From assembly GCA_003151555.1 (NCBI GenBank), contig PLXU01000135.1:7108-20935 (forward strand): a stretch of DNA of 13,828 nucleotides, written 5' to 3'. A program made the translations under genes and the position numbers. Below, in pieces: positions 6,989 to 13,828 of this stretch. Every line of letters begins with the position of its first letter. The stretch's first letter is position 1. The notes under the pieces are model-generated. The model saw only the letters and a program-made list of their open reading frames with translations, searched no databases and was not told the DNA's origin. Origin of the DNA: Acidimicrobiaceae bacterium. GTDB lineage: Bacteria; Actinomycetota; Acidimicrobiia; Acidimicrobiales; RAAP-2.

Positions 6989-7906
6989 CTACTTCTGCCA
7001 GAGTTTGGATTCGTTGAGCGTGGCCTTGACGACCGCCGTCAGCTGATTCATCAGGGTGCCCAGGCTCGGGCCCCAGCGCGACGCGATGTCGGCGCTGAGC
7101 TCGATCACGTTGTGGTGCTCGACCGCGCTCACCTTTTTGAATCCCGTGCGCATGGCGACGCTCGCGGGCGACTGCGAGTCGGCCAAGAAAATCAATTTGG
7201 GGTTCGCGCTGATGATGTATTCCGCGCTGAGCTGGGGGTACCCCGCGTCGGCGGTGGTTGAATCGGCGTCGGCGATGTTGACCAGTCCGAGGGACTTCAT
7301 GAGCGAACCCACGAAGGTCTGGCTGGTGAGCGAGTAGTAGGGGTTGGTGCCGATCTCGTAGTACACGGTGAGCTTCTTGTTCGGATGCGGCGGTATCGAC
7401 GTGATGTCCGCCTTGATGGTCGCGTTAAGCGACGCCGACAAGGCGTCGGCCGAGGCGACGTGGCCCGTCAATTGGCCCAACTGGCGAATCTGTCCCAGCG
7501 CGTTGTCCACCGAGGTGGCGGCGTCCTGCAAGAGCACCTTGACGCCGAGGTTGGTGAGCTTTTCTTGAATTGAATTGGCGTCGTAGGAGATGACCACGAG
7601 GTCGGGCTTGGTCGAGGGATGTGACGCGGTGGACTTGCAGATACTCAGCACCGCTTCCACGCTGGGATTGAGCGCGTTGATTCGCTTGGACGGCAGTCCC
7701 GTCTTGGGAGAGTCAGAGTCGGTATCGACCGCCTGGACTTGGGGGCCAGCGCCAATGGCGAAGAGCGTTTCGGTGGCCGTGGGCGAGAGCGAAACGATGC
7801 ACTGGGGCTTCGAGTTGCCGATCGCACCAGCGAAGGAACCGCTGAAGAGTGGTATCGCCAACGCGCCCAAAAAGAGCGTGAGGACGAAACGGAGGGTCTT
7901 GAACAT
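6989..7906 (-). CDS. btuF: Vitamin B12 substrate-binding protein
   Basis: A 305-residue exported binding protein of the BtuF/FhuD type (helical-backbone metal-receptor fold), first gene of the B12 operon. Residues 1-28 form a Sec signal peptide with basic FKTLR and a long hydrophobic core, with likely cleavage after AGA. The mature part shows IVSLSPTATETLFAIGAG, the standard start of this fold, then NPSVEAVLS with a Glu (84) of the kind that docks onto the permease, PDLVVISYD, and a C-terminal lobe including PKLIFLADSQ. There is no lipobox: the first cysteine is residue 36, in KPQC after a hydrophilic stretch. The protein is therefore probably not a classical lipoprotein, which is unusual for a Gram-positive binding protein. 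The ATG at 7906 has AAAGGAG seven bases upstream, inside the riboswitch expression platform. The stop is directly followed by the permease start. The cobalamin riboswitch makes B12 or a related corrinoid the best substrate guess. Confidence 0.9.
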   Translation of the reverse strand: MFKTLRFVLTLFLGALAIPLFSGSFAGAIGNSKPQCIVSLSPTATETLFAIGAGPQVQAVDTDSDSPKTGLPSKRINALNPSVEAVLSICKSTASHPSTKPDLVVISYDANSIQEKLTNLGVKVLLQDAATSVDNALGQIRQLGQLTGHVASADALSASLNATIKADITSIPPHPNKKLTVYYEIGTNPYYSLTSQTFVGSLMKSLGLVNIADADSTTADAGYPQLSAEYIISANPKLIFLADSQSPASVAMRTGFKKVSAVEHHNVIELSADIASRWGPSLGTLMNQLTAVVKATLNESKLWQK

Positions 7907-7953
7907 GGATATCTCCTTTCCGTCGAAGTGGGATGGACGACGGATGGATATCC
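7907..7953 (-). promoter_or_regulatory. Riboswitch expression platform with RBS-flanking hairpin
   Basis: On the transcript (- strand) an inner hairpin pairs TCCGTCG (7938-7944) with CGACGGA (7919-7925) around a 12-base loop. It is immediately followed by the Shine-Dalgarno AAAGGAG (7913-7919) of btuF. An outer pairing of GGATATC (7947-7953) with GATATCC (7907-7913) would enclose the ribosome-binding site up to the start codon. The loop contains ATCCCAC (7928-7934), which can pair at six of seven positions with GTGAGAT in loop L5 of the aptamer (8064-8070). This is the L5-L13 kissing arrangement known from translational cobalamin riboswitches. The inference is that bound B12 stabilises this hairpin and blocks translation. 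No U-run terminator is seen, which favours translational control. Confidence 0.68.
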
Positions 7954-7993
7954 GAACGACCGCTCCTTACCTCGAGAGCTGTCTTTCACATCT

Positions 7994-8089
7994 CCTCGCG
8001 GAAGGCGACCTGGCTATGCGGGCTTCTCACGAAGGCCACTTACAGTTGCGGGACAGCGTTGGAATCTCACCAACTTCGCTGCCGCGAGG
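7994..8089 (-). promoter_or_regulatory. Cobalamin (B12) riboswitch aptamer
   Basis: On the - strand an 8-bp perfect closing stem pairs CCTCGCGG (8082-8089) with CCGCGAGG (7994-8001). Inside it are the P4/P5 hairpin arms GTTGG and CCAAC around TGAGATT, the hallmark TCCCGCAACTGTAA (8040-8053), and the B12 box ATAGCCAGGTCGCC (8004-8017). The CAGC...GCTG pair flanking the P4/P5 hairpin fits P3. The order and spacing match the cobalamin riboswitch family. The segment between CTGTAAG and GAAGCC is only about a dozen bases, so the large P8-P12 domain of class-I adenosylcobalamin riboswitches is absent and this is a compact form. It leads directly into btuF-btuC-btuD and identifies the operon as B12-responsive. 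Confidence 0.93.
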
Positions 8090-8104
8090 CGTTTACGACT
8101 TTAT

Positions 8105-8114
8105 CTCACGTGAG
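8105..8114 (-). promoter_or_regulatory. 10-base palindrome in the likely promoter region of the B12 operon
   Basis: CTCACGTGAG is a perfect palindrome 15 bases upstream of the riboswitch closing stem. It is followed on the - strand by ATAAAG, weakly like a -10 element. The transcript for the riboswitch must start between here and the putA stop at 8156 if the operon has its own promoter, so this may be promoter or operator DNA. No convincing -35 element is seen. Confidence 0.22.
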
Positions 8115-8155
8115 CGGCCGGGGTCGGCGAACCGCGAGGCCGTGGCTACCCTTCG

Positions 8156-11100
8156 TCAGCGAGCGAGTTCGCCCAGTCCCCGACAATGTGGCTTGGGCCC
8201 CGCGTTGATGTTGCCGTATCGGTGTCGGGTCATGGCCACGCTTTGTTCACTGAGCCAACGCGGACCTTCCACGGCCCCCGACTGGGCGAGCGGTCGCCGG
8301 TCGGTGGTAATGCCGCGCTCCAGTAATTCGTCCACGGGCGCCGGTTCTTGGCTGAGCCAGCGCACCCTGGCGTAGGACCCCCGCTCCACTAGTTGACTGA
8401 CGCTCTCAACGGTGACGCTTGCGACACCCTGCACGTCCGAGCCCGCACTTAGGGCGACGACCGCGCCCGTGAGTGCACCGACAGCGTGCACAAAATTGGC
8501 GTCGTCTGCGCCGAAGGAATCGTCGATACGCACGACGATGGGGGCCAGGGTGCGGCGGTAGCGATGCACGTTGACTTCGACGCTGAGACCCGACTCGTCA
8601 CGCGCCCGCGATCCGTAGTTCTGCCACCACGTCGTCAGTTCGGCACGCGCCACATCGCCGTCATTTAGTTGCGGCCAACGCCGTAAGCAGTTGACGTAGT
8701 TGGGCCCGCCAGCCTTGGCGGTGGGGCCGACGCTGCTGCGCTTCCAGCCTCCGAATGGTTGACGGCTGACGACCGCGCCGGTGACGCCGCGGTTGAGGTA
8801 GAGATTTCCCGCCTCCACGTGATCAATCCAGTACTGACACTCCGCCTCGTCCAAGGAGTGCAGGCCCGCCGTGAGGCCGTAAGGAACCTGGTTCTGCCAG
8901 GCCAGGGCAGTGGCAAAGTTCGGCGCCGCCATGACGGCCAAAACCGGACCGAACCATTCGTTCATGTGACTCCAAGATCCCGGTCGCACGCCGATCTTCA
9001 CGCCGGGGCGCCACTGTAGTTGTGACTCGTCCAGTGACTCAGGCTCCACCAGCCACGCTTCGCCCGGTTCGAGCTGCGTGAGGGCCCGTTGCAGCGCTGG
9101 CTCGGCGGCGCGGATGATGGGGCCGACCACGGTGCCCAGCTCGTAACTCGGACCCACCCGAAGACTCGTCACCGCGTCGCAGAGTTGACGCACGAAGGCG
9201 GGATTCTTAACGATTGAATCGTCGACGATGGCGAGACTAGCGGCGCTGCACTTTTGACCGGCGTGGCCAAAGGCCGACTGCACCAAGTCCTTGACCGCCA
9301 GATCAATGTCCGCGTACGAAGAGATCAGCATTGCGTTTTTGCCGCTGGTCTCAGCCAGAAGGTTGATATCAGGTTTCCAGGATGTGAAGAGTTTCGCGGT
9401 TTCGAAAGCTCCGGTGAGGATAACGGCGTCGATGCCGTGGTGCGTGATCAAATGTCGGCCGCTCTCATCGTCTCGGGTGGGCAGGAACTGCAGCACGTCG
9501 CGGGGCACTCCCCCGTCCCACAACTGCTGAACCAGTTCCCAGGCGGTGGCCACCGTTTCGGGGGCGGGCTTCAAGATAACGGCGTTGCCCGCCGCCAACG
9601 CCGCGCACACCCCGCCGCAGGGAATGGCGTAGGGAAAGTTCCACGGCGGCACTACCAGCACCACGCCGAGTGGTTTCGCGTCGCCATCGTCGCGAATGCT
9701 CGAGGGATAGTAGCGAGCGAAGTCGATGGCCTCGCTCACTTCAGGGTCGGCCTCGGCCACGGTCTTGCCGGCGTCGCGGGCCATGACCGCGATGCTAATT
9801 GCGCGACACTGCTCCATCACGTTGGCCGCGCGTTCGAGGATTGTCCGACGCTCTTGGCAACCCATCGCCGCCCACCTCGGTGCCGCGGCCCGAGCGCTCG
9901 TGACCGCGAGGTCGATATGCTTGTTGCTCGCCACGCTGTAGCGATACCAGGCAGCGCCGCCATTGCTGGGGTCGCGACCTTCTTCATACTGCACGCCCAT
10001 GATGTCAGCGTTATTGATGACCAGTGGAATCTTGTGCAGGCTAAGCGAGTTGACCCGATCGAAGGCGCTCACGACGTCACGCACGTAGCTCGGGTTCGTA
10101 GGGTCGCCGTCCGCACAGTTCTCGAACGCGTCGATCGTCGGCTCCGTTGACGGTGAGTGGCGTCGTGACGTCGAATCAACCTGGTGACGGTCCTCCACCG
10201 AGTTGATGAATCTCCGCTGCTGGTCGTCAAAGACTTCGGGATCGTCGGCAATGTAAAACGCAGCCTTCAAATAATTCTCGTCCGAAGTGTTTTCATCGAG
10301 ACGGCGCACCAAATAGGCCACCGCGGCCGCGAAGTCGTCGTGGCGAGTGACCGGGGCGTAGAGCAAGACGTGACAACCGCTTTTGACAATGGCGAGCGCC
10401 TCGGCAGTGGCCATTCCCTCGAGCATCTCGATGTCGAGTTGGTCCAATACGCCACGATGCTCGGCGACATCGAGGGCCCACGACAGGTCAAAGAGGTTGT
10501 GACTCGCCACGCCCACGCGTAATGCGCCGCCGTACTCGGCGCGCAGGCAGAGATCGACCAAGCGCAGGTAGTTAGCGTCAACGTCAGCCTTCGAGCCGTA
10601 GGGTGCGGGCGTCCAGCCGTGCAGCTGTGCCTCGGCGTGCTCCATCGCCAGATTCGCGCCCTTGACGAGACGGATCTTGACGTGCCCACCGCTACGCGAA
10701 AAGCGAACGGTGGCCCACTCAAGTAATTCTTCCAATGCTTGGTCGGAATCGGGCAGGTAGGCCTGGAGCACGATGCCAGCGTCGAGCGTGTCGAACGCCG
10801 TCTCGGACAACACGGTGCGAAACGCGTCGACGGTGAGGCGCAAGTCGCGAAACTCCTCCATGTCGAGGTTAACGAAGACGCCGCAGCGTTGTGCCTCGCG
10901 AAAGAGCAGTCGCAGCTTCTCGCTGACGCGCTGCAAGCAACCCTCTTGATCAATCACGGTCAGCTGACTCACCACCGAGGAGAGTTTGACCGAAATGTAG
11001 GTCACCTCATCGCGCCCCATCATCTCGACCACGCGATCAAAGCGCTCGTTTGCCTCGCCTTCGCCCAGCACCGCTTCACCAAGCACGTTGATGTTGAGTG

Positions 11101-11536
11101 CGATGCCCTCACCTCGACGGCGCTCGAGGTGACGACGAAGTGACTCGCTCTCGCTGTCCAGTATGAGGTCCTTGGACAAGCGGCGCACTCGCGTGTGCAC
11201 CACCTTCACAGCCGTGGAGGGCGTCAGTCGCGATACCAAGGAAATGAGGCGCAATCCCAACGCGTTGGATCGTCCGAAGCCAACCACGGTCGCACGGCGG
11301 GCCGCGCTCCTCAGGATGCCCGCGGCACTGCGCAGCGACGACACTCGCATCACTTCGTCGGTCAAGGTCATCGTGACTTCAATCGCGTCGCGATCGCGCA
11401 AGAGGCGCGCGAACCTTTGGCGATTAGCTCGTTCGTGATTGGTACGTAGTCGCTCGGCCTCGAGAATGAGCTGACGGGCCCTCACACAGGAAGCGGGTGC
11501 CAGTGCGTCGAGGGCACGATCGGTCGTAAATTTCAT
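8156..11536 (-). CDS. putA: Bifunctional proline dehydrogenase / glutamate-semialdehyde dehydrogenase (PutA)
   Basis: A 1126-residue enzyme that oxidises proline to P5C with FAD and then glutamate semialdehyde to glutamate with NAD+. The proline dehydrogenase barrel (about 60-430) shows TYISVKLSSVVSQ, FVNLDMEEFRDL, GIVLQAYLPDS, VKIRLVKGANLAMEHAEAQL, VASHNLFDLSWAL and IEMLEGMA. The aldehyde dehydrogenase domain (about 480-955) shows VPPWNFPYAIPCGG, ILKPAPETVATAW, LAETSGKNAM with the catalytic Glu729, GHAGQKCSAAS with the nucleophile Cys763, and RQPFGGWKRSSVGPTAKAGGPNY. A C-terminal part of about 170 residues ends with a WLSEQSVAMTRHRYGNI motif that recurs in long actinobacterial PutA proteins. 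There is no N-terminal DNA-binding domain. The ATG at 11536 is preferred to a TTG at 11542 because GAAGAG lies eight bases before it. It begins 86 bases after the SDR gene on the same strand; its stop is 66 bases before the riboswitch. Confidence 0.95.
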   Translation of the reverse strand: MKFTTDRALDALAPASCVRARQLILEAERLRTNHERANRQRFARLLRDRDAIEVTMTLTDEVMRVSSLRSAAGILRSAARRATVVGFGRSNALGLRLISLVSRLTPSTAVKVVHTRVRRLSKDLILDSESESLRRHLERRRGEGIALNINVLGEAVLGEGEANERFDRVVEMMGRDEVTYISVKLSSVVSQLTVIDQEGCLQRVSEKLRLLFREAQRCGVFVNLDMEEFRDLRLTVDAFRTVLSETAFDTLDAGIVLQAYLPDSDQALEELLEWATVRFSRSGGHVKIRLVKGANLAMEHAEAQLHGWTPAPYGSKADVDANYLRLVDLCLRAEYGGALRVGVASHNLFDLSWALDVAEHRGVLDQLDIEMLEGMATAEALAIVKSGCHVLLYAPVTRHDDFAAAVAYLVRRLDENTSDENYLKAAFYIADDPEVFDDQQRRFINSVEDRHQVDSTSRRHSPSTEPTIDAFENCADGDPTNPSYVRDVVSAFDRVNSLSLHKIPLVINNADIMGVQYEEGRDPSNGGAAWYRYSVASNKHIDLAVTSARAAAPRWAAMGCQERRTILERAANVMEQCRAISIAVMARDAGKTVAEADPEVSEAIDFARYYPSSIRDDGDAKPLGVVLVVPPWNFPYAIPCGGVCAALAAGNAVILKPAPETVATAWELVQQLWDGGVPRDVLQFLPTRDDESGRHLITHHGIDAVILTGAFETAKLFTSWKPDINLLAETSGKNAMLISSYADIDLAVKDLVQSAFGHAGQKCSAASLAIVDDSIVKNPAFVRQLCDAVTSLRVGPSYELGTVVGPIIRAAEPALQRALTQLEPGEAWLVEPESLDESQLQWRPGVKIGVRPGSWSHMNEWFGPVLAVMAAPNFATALAWQNQVPYGLTAGLHSLDEAECQYWIDHVEAGNLYLNRGVTGAVVSRQPFGGWKRSSVGPTAKAGGPNYVNCLRRWPQLNDGDVARAELTTWWQNYGSRARDESGLSVEVNVHRYRRTLAPIVVRIDDSFGADDANFVHAVGALTGAVVALSAGSDVQGVASVTVESVSQLVERGSYARVRWLSQEPAPVDELLERGITTDRRPLAQSGAVEGPRWLSEQSVAMTRHRYGNINAGPKPHCRGLGELAR

Positions 11537-11560
11537 AGTCAAAACTCTTCTCTCATCGAG

Positions 11561-11570
11561 TCTACGTAGA
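11561..11570. promoter_or_regulatory. Perfect 10-base palindrome upstream of putA
   Basis: TCTACGTAGA lies in the 86-base gap between the SDR stop and the putA ATG, 25 bases before the start codon. Its position suits an operator for a dimeric regulator of putA. It suggests putA has its own control and is not only read through from the mycofactocin genes. It is short enough to be chance. Confidence 0.25.
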
Positions 11571-11621
11571 GAACATCGTGGCGAAGATCAGGTCCAAATG
11601 AGGCAAACGGTGAAGCCGTTG

Positions 11622-12404
11622 CTATACCGTCATACCACCATCAACGGCAAAATCGGCCCCAGTAATTGCCGATGACGCCGGCGAACAGAGCCAGGTGATG
11701 GCCTGGGCTATCTCCACCGGTTCGATGAGGCGACCGATTGGTTGTTGCGCGGCGAACGCCTCTCCGTTCTCCAGGCCGTACACCGCGGCCGACGCCTCCA
11801 GGATTGCCGTGCGAGTAGATCCCGGGCTGACCACGTTGGCGGTCACCCCGTACTCCGCGAGGTCCATCGCCACTGCGCGAATGAGACCCACTACCGCGTG
11901 CTTGGCCGCACTGTAGGCCGCTAGGTGGCGAAGCCCCATGGTTCCCGCCGCGGAGGCAACGGCGAGAATGCGACCGTTCGCTGCGACGCCGTTCGCGATC
12001 AACGTCGGCGCCGCCGCCTCAATGAGTCGTCGCGTTCCCAGTACGTTGACCGACCAGACGGCGTCCCACGCCGCATCGGATACCTCCCACAAGGGTCCGC
12101 CGCCGGCCACCACGCCGGCGCAGGCCACTACCGCGTCGAGTCGGCCAAAATGACGTACGGCCGTCTCCACCGCCAACTGCATGTCGGTGGCGCTGCGCAC
12201 GTCGCCCACGAGTCCGAGCACCGCATCACCGTGATGCGCCACGACGGCGTCCAGTTCGCCCGGCGTCGCTAGGGCGTAAGGAACTTCGGGAATGTCACGA
12301 CATCGGTCCACCGCCACGACCCGGTAGGACTCGTTGACTAGGGCGTCGACCGTCGCCGCACCGATGCCGCGGGCCGAGCCGGTCACGATGGCGACGCGAT
12401 TCAC
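11622..12404 (-). CDS. Mycofactocin-type short-chain dehydrogenase/reductase
   Basis: A 260-residue SDR with an N-terminal Rossmann motif TGSARGIG (8-15), Asp33 in VVAVDR pointing to NAD(H) over NADP(H), the ACAG motif, and catalytic Ser151, Tyr164 and Lys168 (YSAAK). After Asp33 there is an insertion of about 30 residues (VPYALATPGELDAVVAHHG) before GDVRS. Insertions here are characteristic of the mycofactocin-coupled SDRs, in which NAD is held tightly and mycofactocin reoxidises it. The pattern (VDRC...PYALAT, SPGSTRTAILEASAAVYGLE, WLCSPASSAITGADF) matches what I recall as the SDR subfamily found in mycofactocin loci (TIGR04504). The GTG at 12404 overlaps the mftD stop (GTGA), so they are translationally coupled. 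The substrate is unknown, probably an alcohol or hydroxy compound. It takes the place after mftD where mftE often sits. Confidence 0.88.
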   Translation of the reverse strand: MNRVAIVTGSARGIGAATVDALVNESYRVVAVDRCRDIPEVPYALATPGELDAVVAHHGDAVLGLVGDVRSATDMQLAVETAVRHFGRLDAVVACAGVVAGGGPLWEVSDAAWDAVWSVNVLGTRRLIEAAAPTLIANGVAANGRILAVASAAGTMGLRHLAAYSAAKHAVVGLIRAVAMDLAEYGVTANVVSPGSTRTAILEASAAVYGLENGEAFAAQQPIGRLIEPVEIAQAITWLCSPASSAITGADFAVDGGMTV

Positions 12405-13573
12405 GTGCCCAGCGTTCGATAGAAGTCCGCCGGCGCGACCACGTCGTCGCGCGTGAGTTCGCCGATGCTGGAGCGGCCGAGGCCCAGCAGCGTCGCGTCG
12501 ATGCCGCCACGCAGGATGTCAAGCACGTTCTCGACGCCGGCCTGACCGTTGGCGGCCAATCCCCACAGCGAGGCCCGTCCGATCATTACGGCGCGCGCGC
12601 CCAGGGAGAGGGCCTTGACCACATCGCTGCCGCGGCGCACCCCGCCGTCGAGCAGCACTTCGATCTGCTCGCCCACCGCGTTGACCACGGCCGGCAGGGA
12701 GCGAATCGGGGCCGGCGTGCCGTCCAGGTTGTTGCCGCCGTGATTGGAGACCGACAACGCGGTGGCGCCCAGCTCCACTACCCGCTTGGCGTCATCCACC
12801 CGGCTCACGCCCTTGACCATGAACGGCCCCTCCCATTGGGCGCGCAGCCACCCCACGTCAGCCCAACTAGGCAACGGGCTCTGCATCCACTCGTAGTATG
12901 CACCAAAGAAAGTGGGCGCACTACCCCCCGGCGGCGCCATGTTGGGCGTCTTGAGCGTGGGCATGTGCCCGGTGCGGGCGTAGGAGAGGAGCCAGCGCGG
13001 CCGCGTCAGCACCTGCGGCGCCAACTTCATCGCCGACTTCAGGTCGATCTTGTCGGGGATCCAAGGGCTTCCCCAGTCACGTCCATTGGAGAAGGTCCAG
13101 TCGAGCGTCAAGATGATTCCTTTGGCCCCCGCCGAGCGAGCCCGTTCTAGGCGCTGGAGCATCGCGTCGCGATTGCCCGCCCAGTACATCTGAAAGAACA
13201 CTTGATTGCACGCCGCGCAGACGTCTTCAATCGGGCAGCTGGCGAAGGAACTGAGCCCCATGGCGACCCCTCGATTGGCGGCCGCACGGGCAACGGCCAC
13301 TTCGCCTAGCGGGTGCACGGCCTGCACGCCGGTGGGCGAAATCACTACCGGCATCGAGATCGACTGGCCCATCACCGTGGTCGACATCAAGCGCTCGTTG
13401 GCCAGTCCCGCGACGTGCGGCGCGAAGCCCAACTTATCGAAGGAGTCAAGGTTGTCCATCGAGGAGAGCCCTTTTTCCGAGCCGCCGATCAGCGCTCCGT
13501 AGACCGACCTGGGCAGTATCTTCTCGGCTCGACGTTGCGCCACGGCCACCGTCTCAAACCACTTTGACGCCAT
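12401..13573 (-). CDS. mftD: Pre-mycofactocin synthase, FMN-dependent
   Basis: A 390-residue flavoprotein of the FMN-dependent alpha-hydroxy-acid dehydrogenase fold. In mycofactocin biosynthesis MftD acts after MftC and the peptidase MftE, oxidatively deaminating the Val-Tyr-derived AHDP to the redox-active pre-mycofactocin. Motifs include ISPTGVQAVHPLGEVAVARAA near residue 79, the FMN-contact segment FFQMYWAGNRD, LTLDWTFSNGRDW, the MftD-like SVSNHGGNNLDGTPAPIRSLP with the catalytic-type His (the lactate oxidases have HGGRQLD here), and LLDGGVRRGSDVVKALSLGARAVMIGRASLWGL for the FMN phosphate. It was long annotated as L-lactate dehydrogenase (LldD-like). The identification rests on these motifs and on the partial mftC 57 bases upstream. 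The ATG at 13573 has GGGAG six bases before it. The length is normal for the family. It overlaps the SDR gene by four bases. Confidence 0.93.
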   Translation of the reverse strand: MASKWFETVAVAQRRAEKILPRSVYGALIGGSEKGLSSMDNLDSFDKLGFAPHVAGLANERLMSTTVMGQSISMPVVISPTGVQAVHPLGEVAVARAAANRGVAMGLSSFASCPIEDVCAACNQVFFQMYWAGNRDAMLQRLERARSAGAKGIILTLDWTFSNGRDWGSPWIPDKIDLKSAMKLAPQVLTRPRWLLSYARTGHMPTLKTPNMAPPGGSAPTFFGAYYEWMQSPLPSWADVGWLRAQWEGPFMVKGVSRVDDAKRVVELGATALSVSNHGGNNLDGTPAPIRSLPAVVNAVGEQIEVLLDGGVRRGSDVVKALSLGARAVMIGRASLWGLAANGQAGVENVLDILRGGIDATLLGLGRSSIGELTRDDVVAPADFYRTLGT

Positions 13574-13630
13574 GTATCTCCCGTAACGACTCAGTGCGAC
13601 TTTACCCGAGCGCCCAAAACGACGGTTTCG

Positions 13631-13828
13631 TCAGTGCGTGGCGATCGACACCGGAACCCGACGCGAATGGTCCGGTGAGGAGCGGGGGCGCAGCACCACG
13701 CGCTTAGCCGCCAGGGCGACTTCGCCGTGGCCGAAAACGCACTCGGGGTCGGGGTCGTTGCGTTCTAAGCCCGTAAAGAATTTGGCGGCCATACAGCCAC
13801 CGCGACAGGCGTCGTAGGACCCGCACGA
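13631..13828 (-). CDS. mftC: Mycofactocin radical SAM maturase, C-terminal end (partial)
   Basis: The last 65 codons of a gene that enters from the right edge and stops at the TGA at 13631-13633. The visible protein starts SCGSYDACRGGCMAAKFFTG and continues with NDPDPECVFGHG. This is the end of the SPASM region of MftC, whose cysteines (here 2, 8, 12 and 30 of the visible part) bind auxiliary iron-sulfur clusters. MftC uses S-adenosylmethionine to decarboxylate and cyclise the Val-Tyr end of the precursor peptide MftA while it is held by MftB. The tail after the last cysteine is Arg-rich. mftD starts 57 bases downstream. mftA and mftB would be expected just beyond the window. The short fragment is distinctive, so confidence is high despite the truncation. 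Confidence 0.92.
   Translation of the reverse strand, partial: SCGSYDACRGGCMAAKFFTGLERNDPDPECVFGHGEVALAAKRVVLRPRSSPDHSRRVPVSIATH

Noticed and set aside
12401..13573. mftD read as an ordinary L-lactate dehydrogenase
   Set aside because: The HGGNNLDG motif instead of HGGRQLD and the adjacent mftC end identify it as the mycofactocin enzyme.

Overview
The window looks like chromosomal DNA from a high-GC actinobacterium. Strong G/C bias at third codon positions, frequent GTG/TTG starts, and genes of the mycofactocin redox-cofactor pathway all point that way. A lineage such as Acidimicrobiia is plausible, but this is an inference from gene content and not a taxonomic result. Thirteen protein genes (two cut by the window edges) and one clear riboswitch can be supported. 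No gene-free stretch exceeds 300 bases; the longest are 3376-3640 (265 b, between convergent genes) and 7907-8155 (249 b, the riboswitch leader).

Left part, + strand (1-3375): the 3' end of a NuoF-like NADH/flavin/iron-sulfur protein overlaps by four bases with a small [3Fe-4S]-type ferredoxin, suggesting an NADH-to-ferredoxin electron-transfer pair. Next comes an unrecognised membrane-anchored Ser/Thr-rich protein, then a two-component system (sensor kinase followed by an OmpR-type regulator). 3376-3640 lies between convergent genes and carries hairpins and two oppositely oriented tRNA T-arm-like motifs, but no recognisable RNA gene.

Middle, - strand (3641-8155): a pyruvate kinase whose potassium-site residues are changed, then a three-gene vitamin B12 uptake operon read as btuF-btuC-btuD. 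The B12 operon is preceded by a compact cobalamin riboswitch. It has an 8-bp closing stem, a B12 box, and a regulatory hairpin next to the ribosome-binding site whose loop can pair with aptamer loop L5. The riboswitch is strong evidence that the ABC transporter carries cobalamin and not siderophore or haem.

Right part, - strand (8156-13828): read in the direction of transcription, the end of mftC (radical SAM mycofactocin maturase), mftD (FMN-dependent pre-mycofactocin synthase), a mycofactocin-type short-chain dehydrogenase overlapping mftD by four bases, and after 86 bases a large bifunctional PutA (proline to glutamate). mftC and mftD make the cofactor and the SDR is a likely user of it. 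mftE and mftF do not follow mftD here; mftA and mftB would lie beyond the right edge. PutA may simply be a neighbour, but the same-strand arrangement makes a redox link worth testing.
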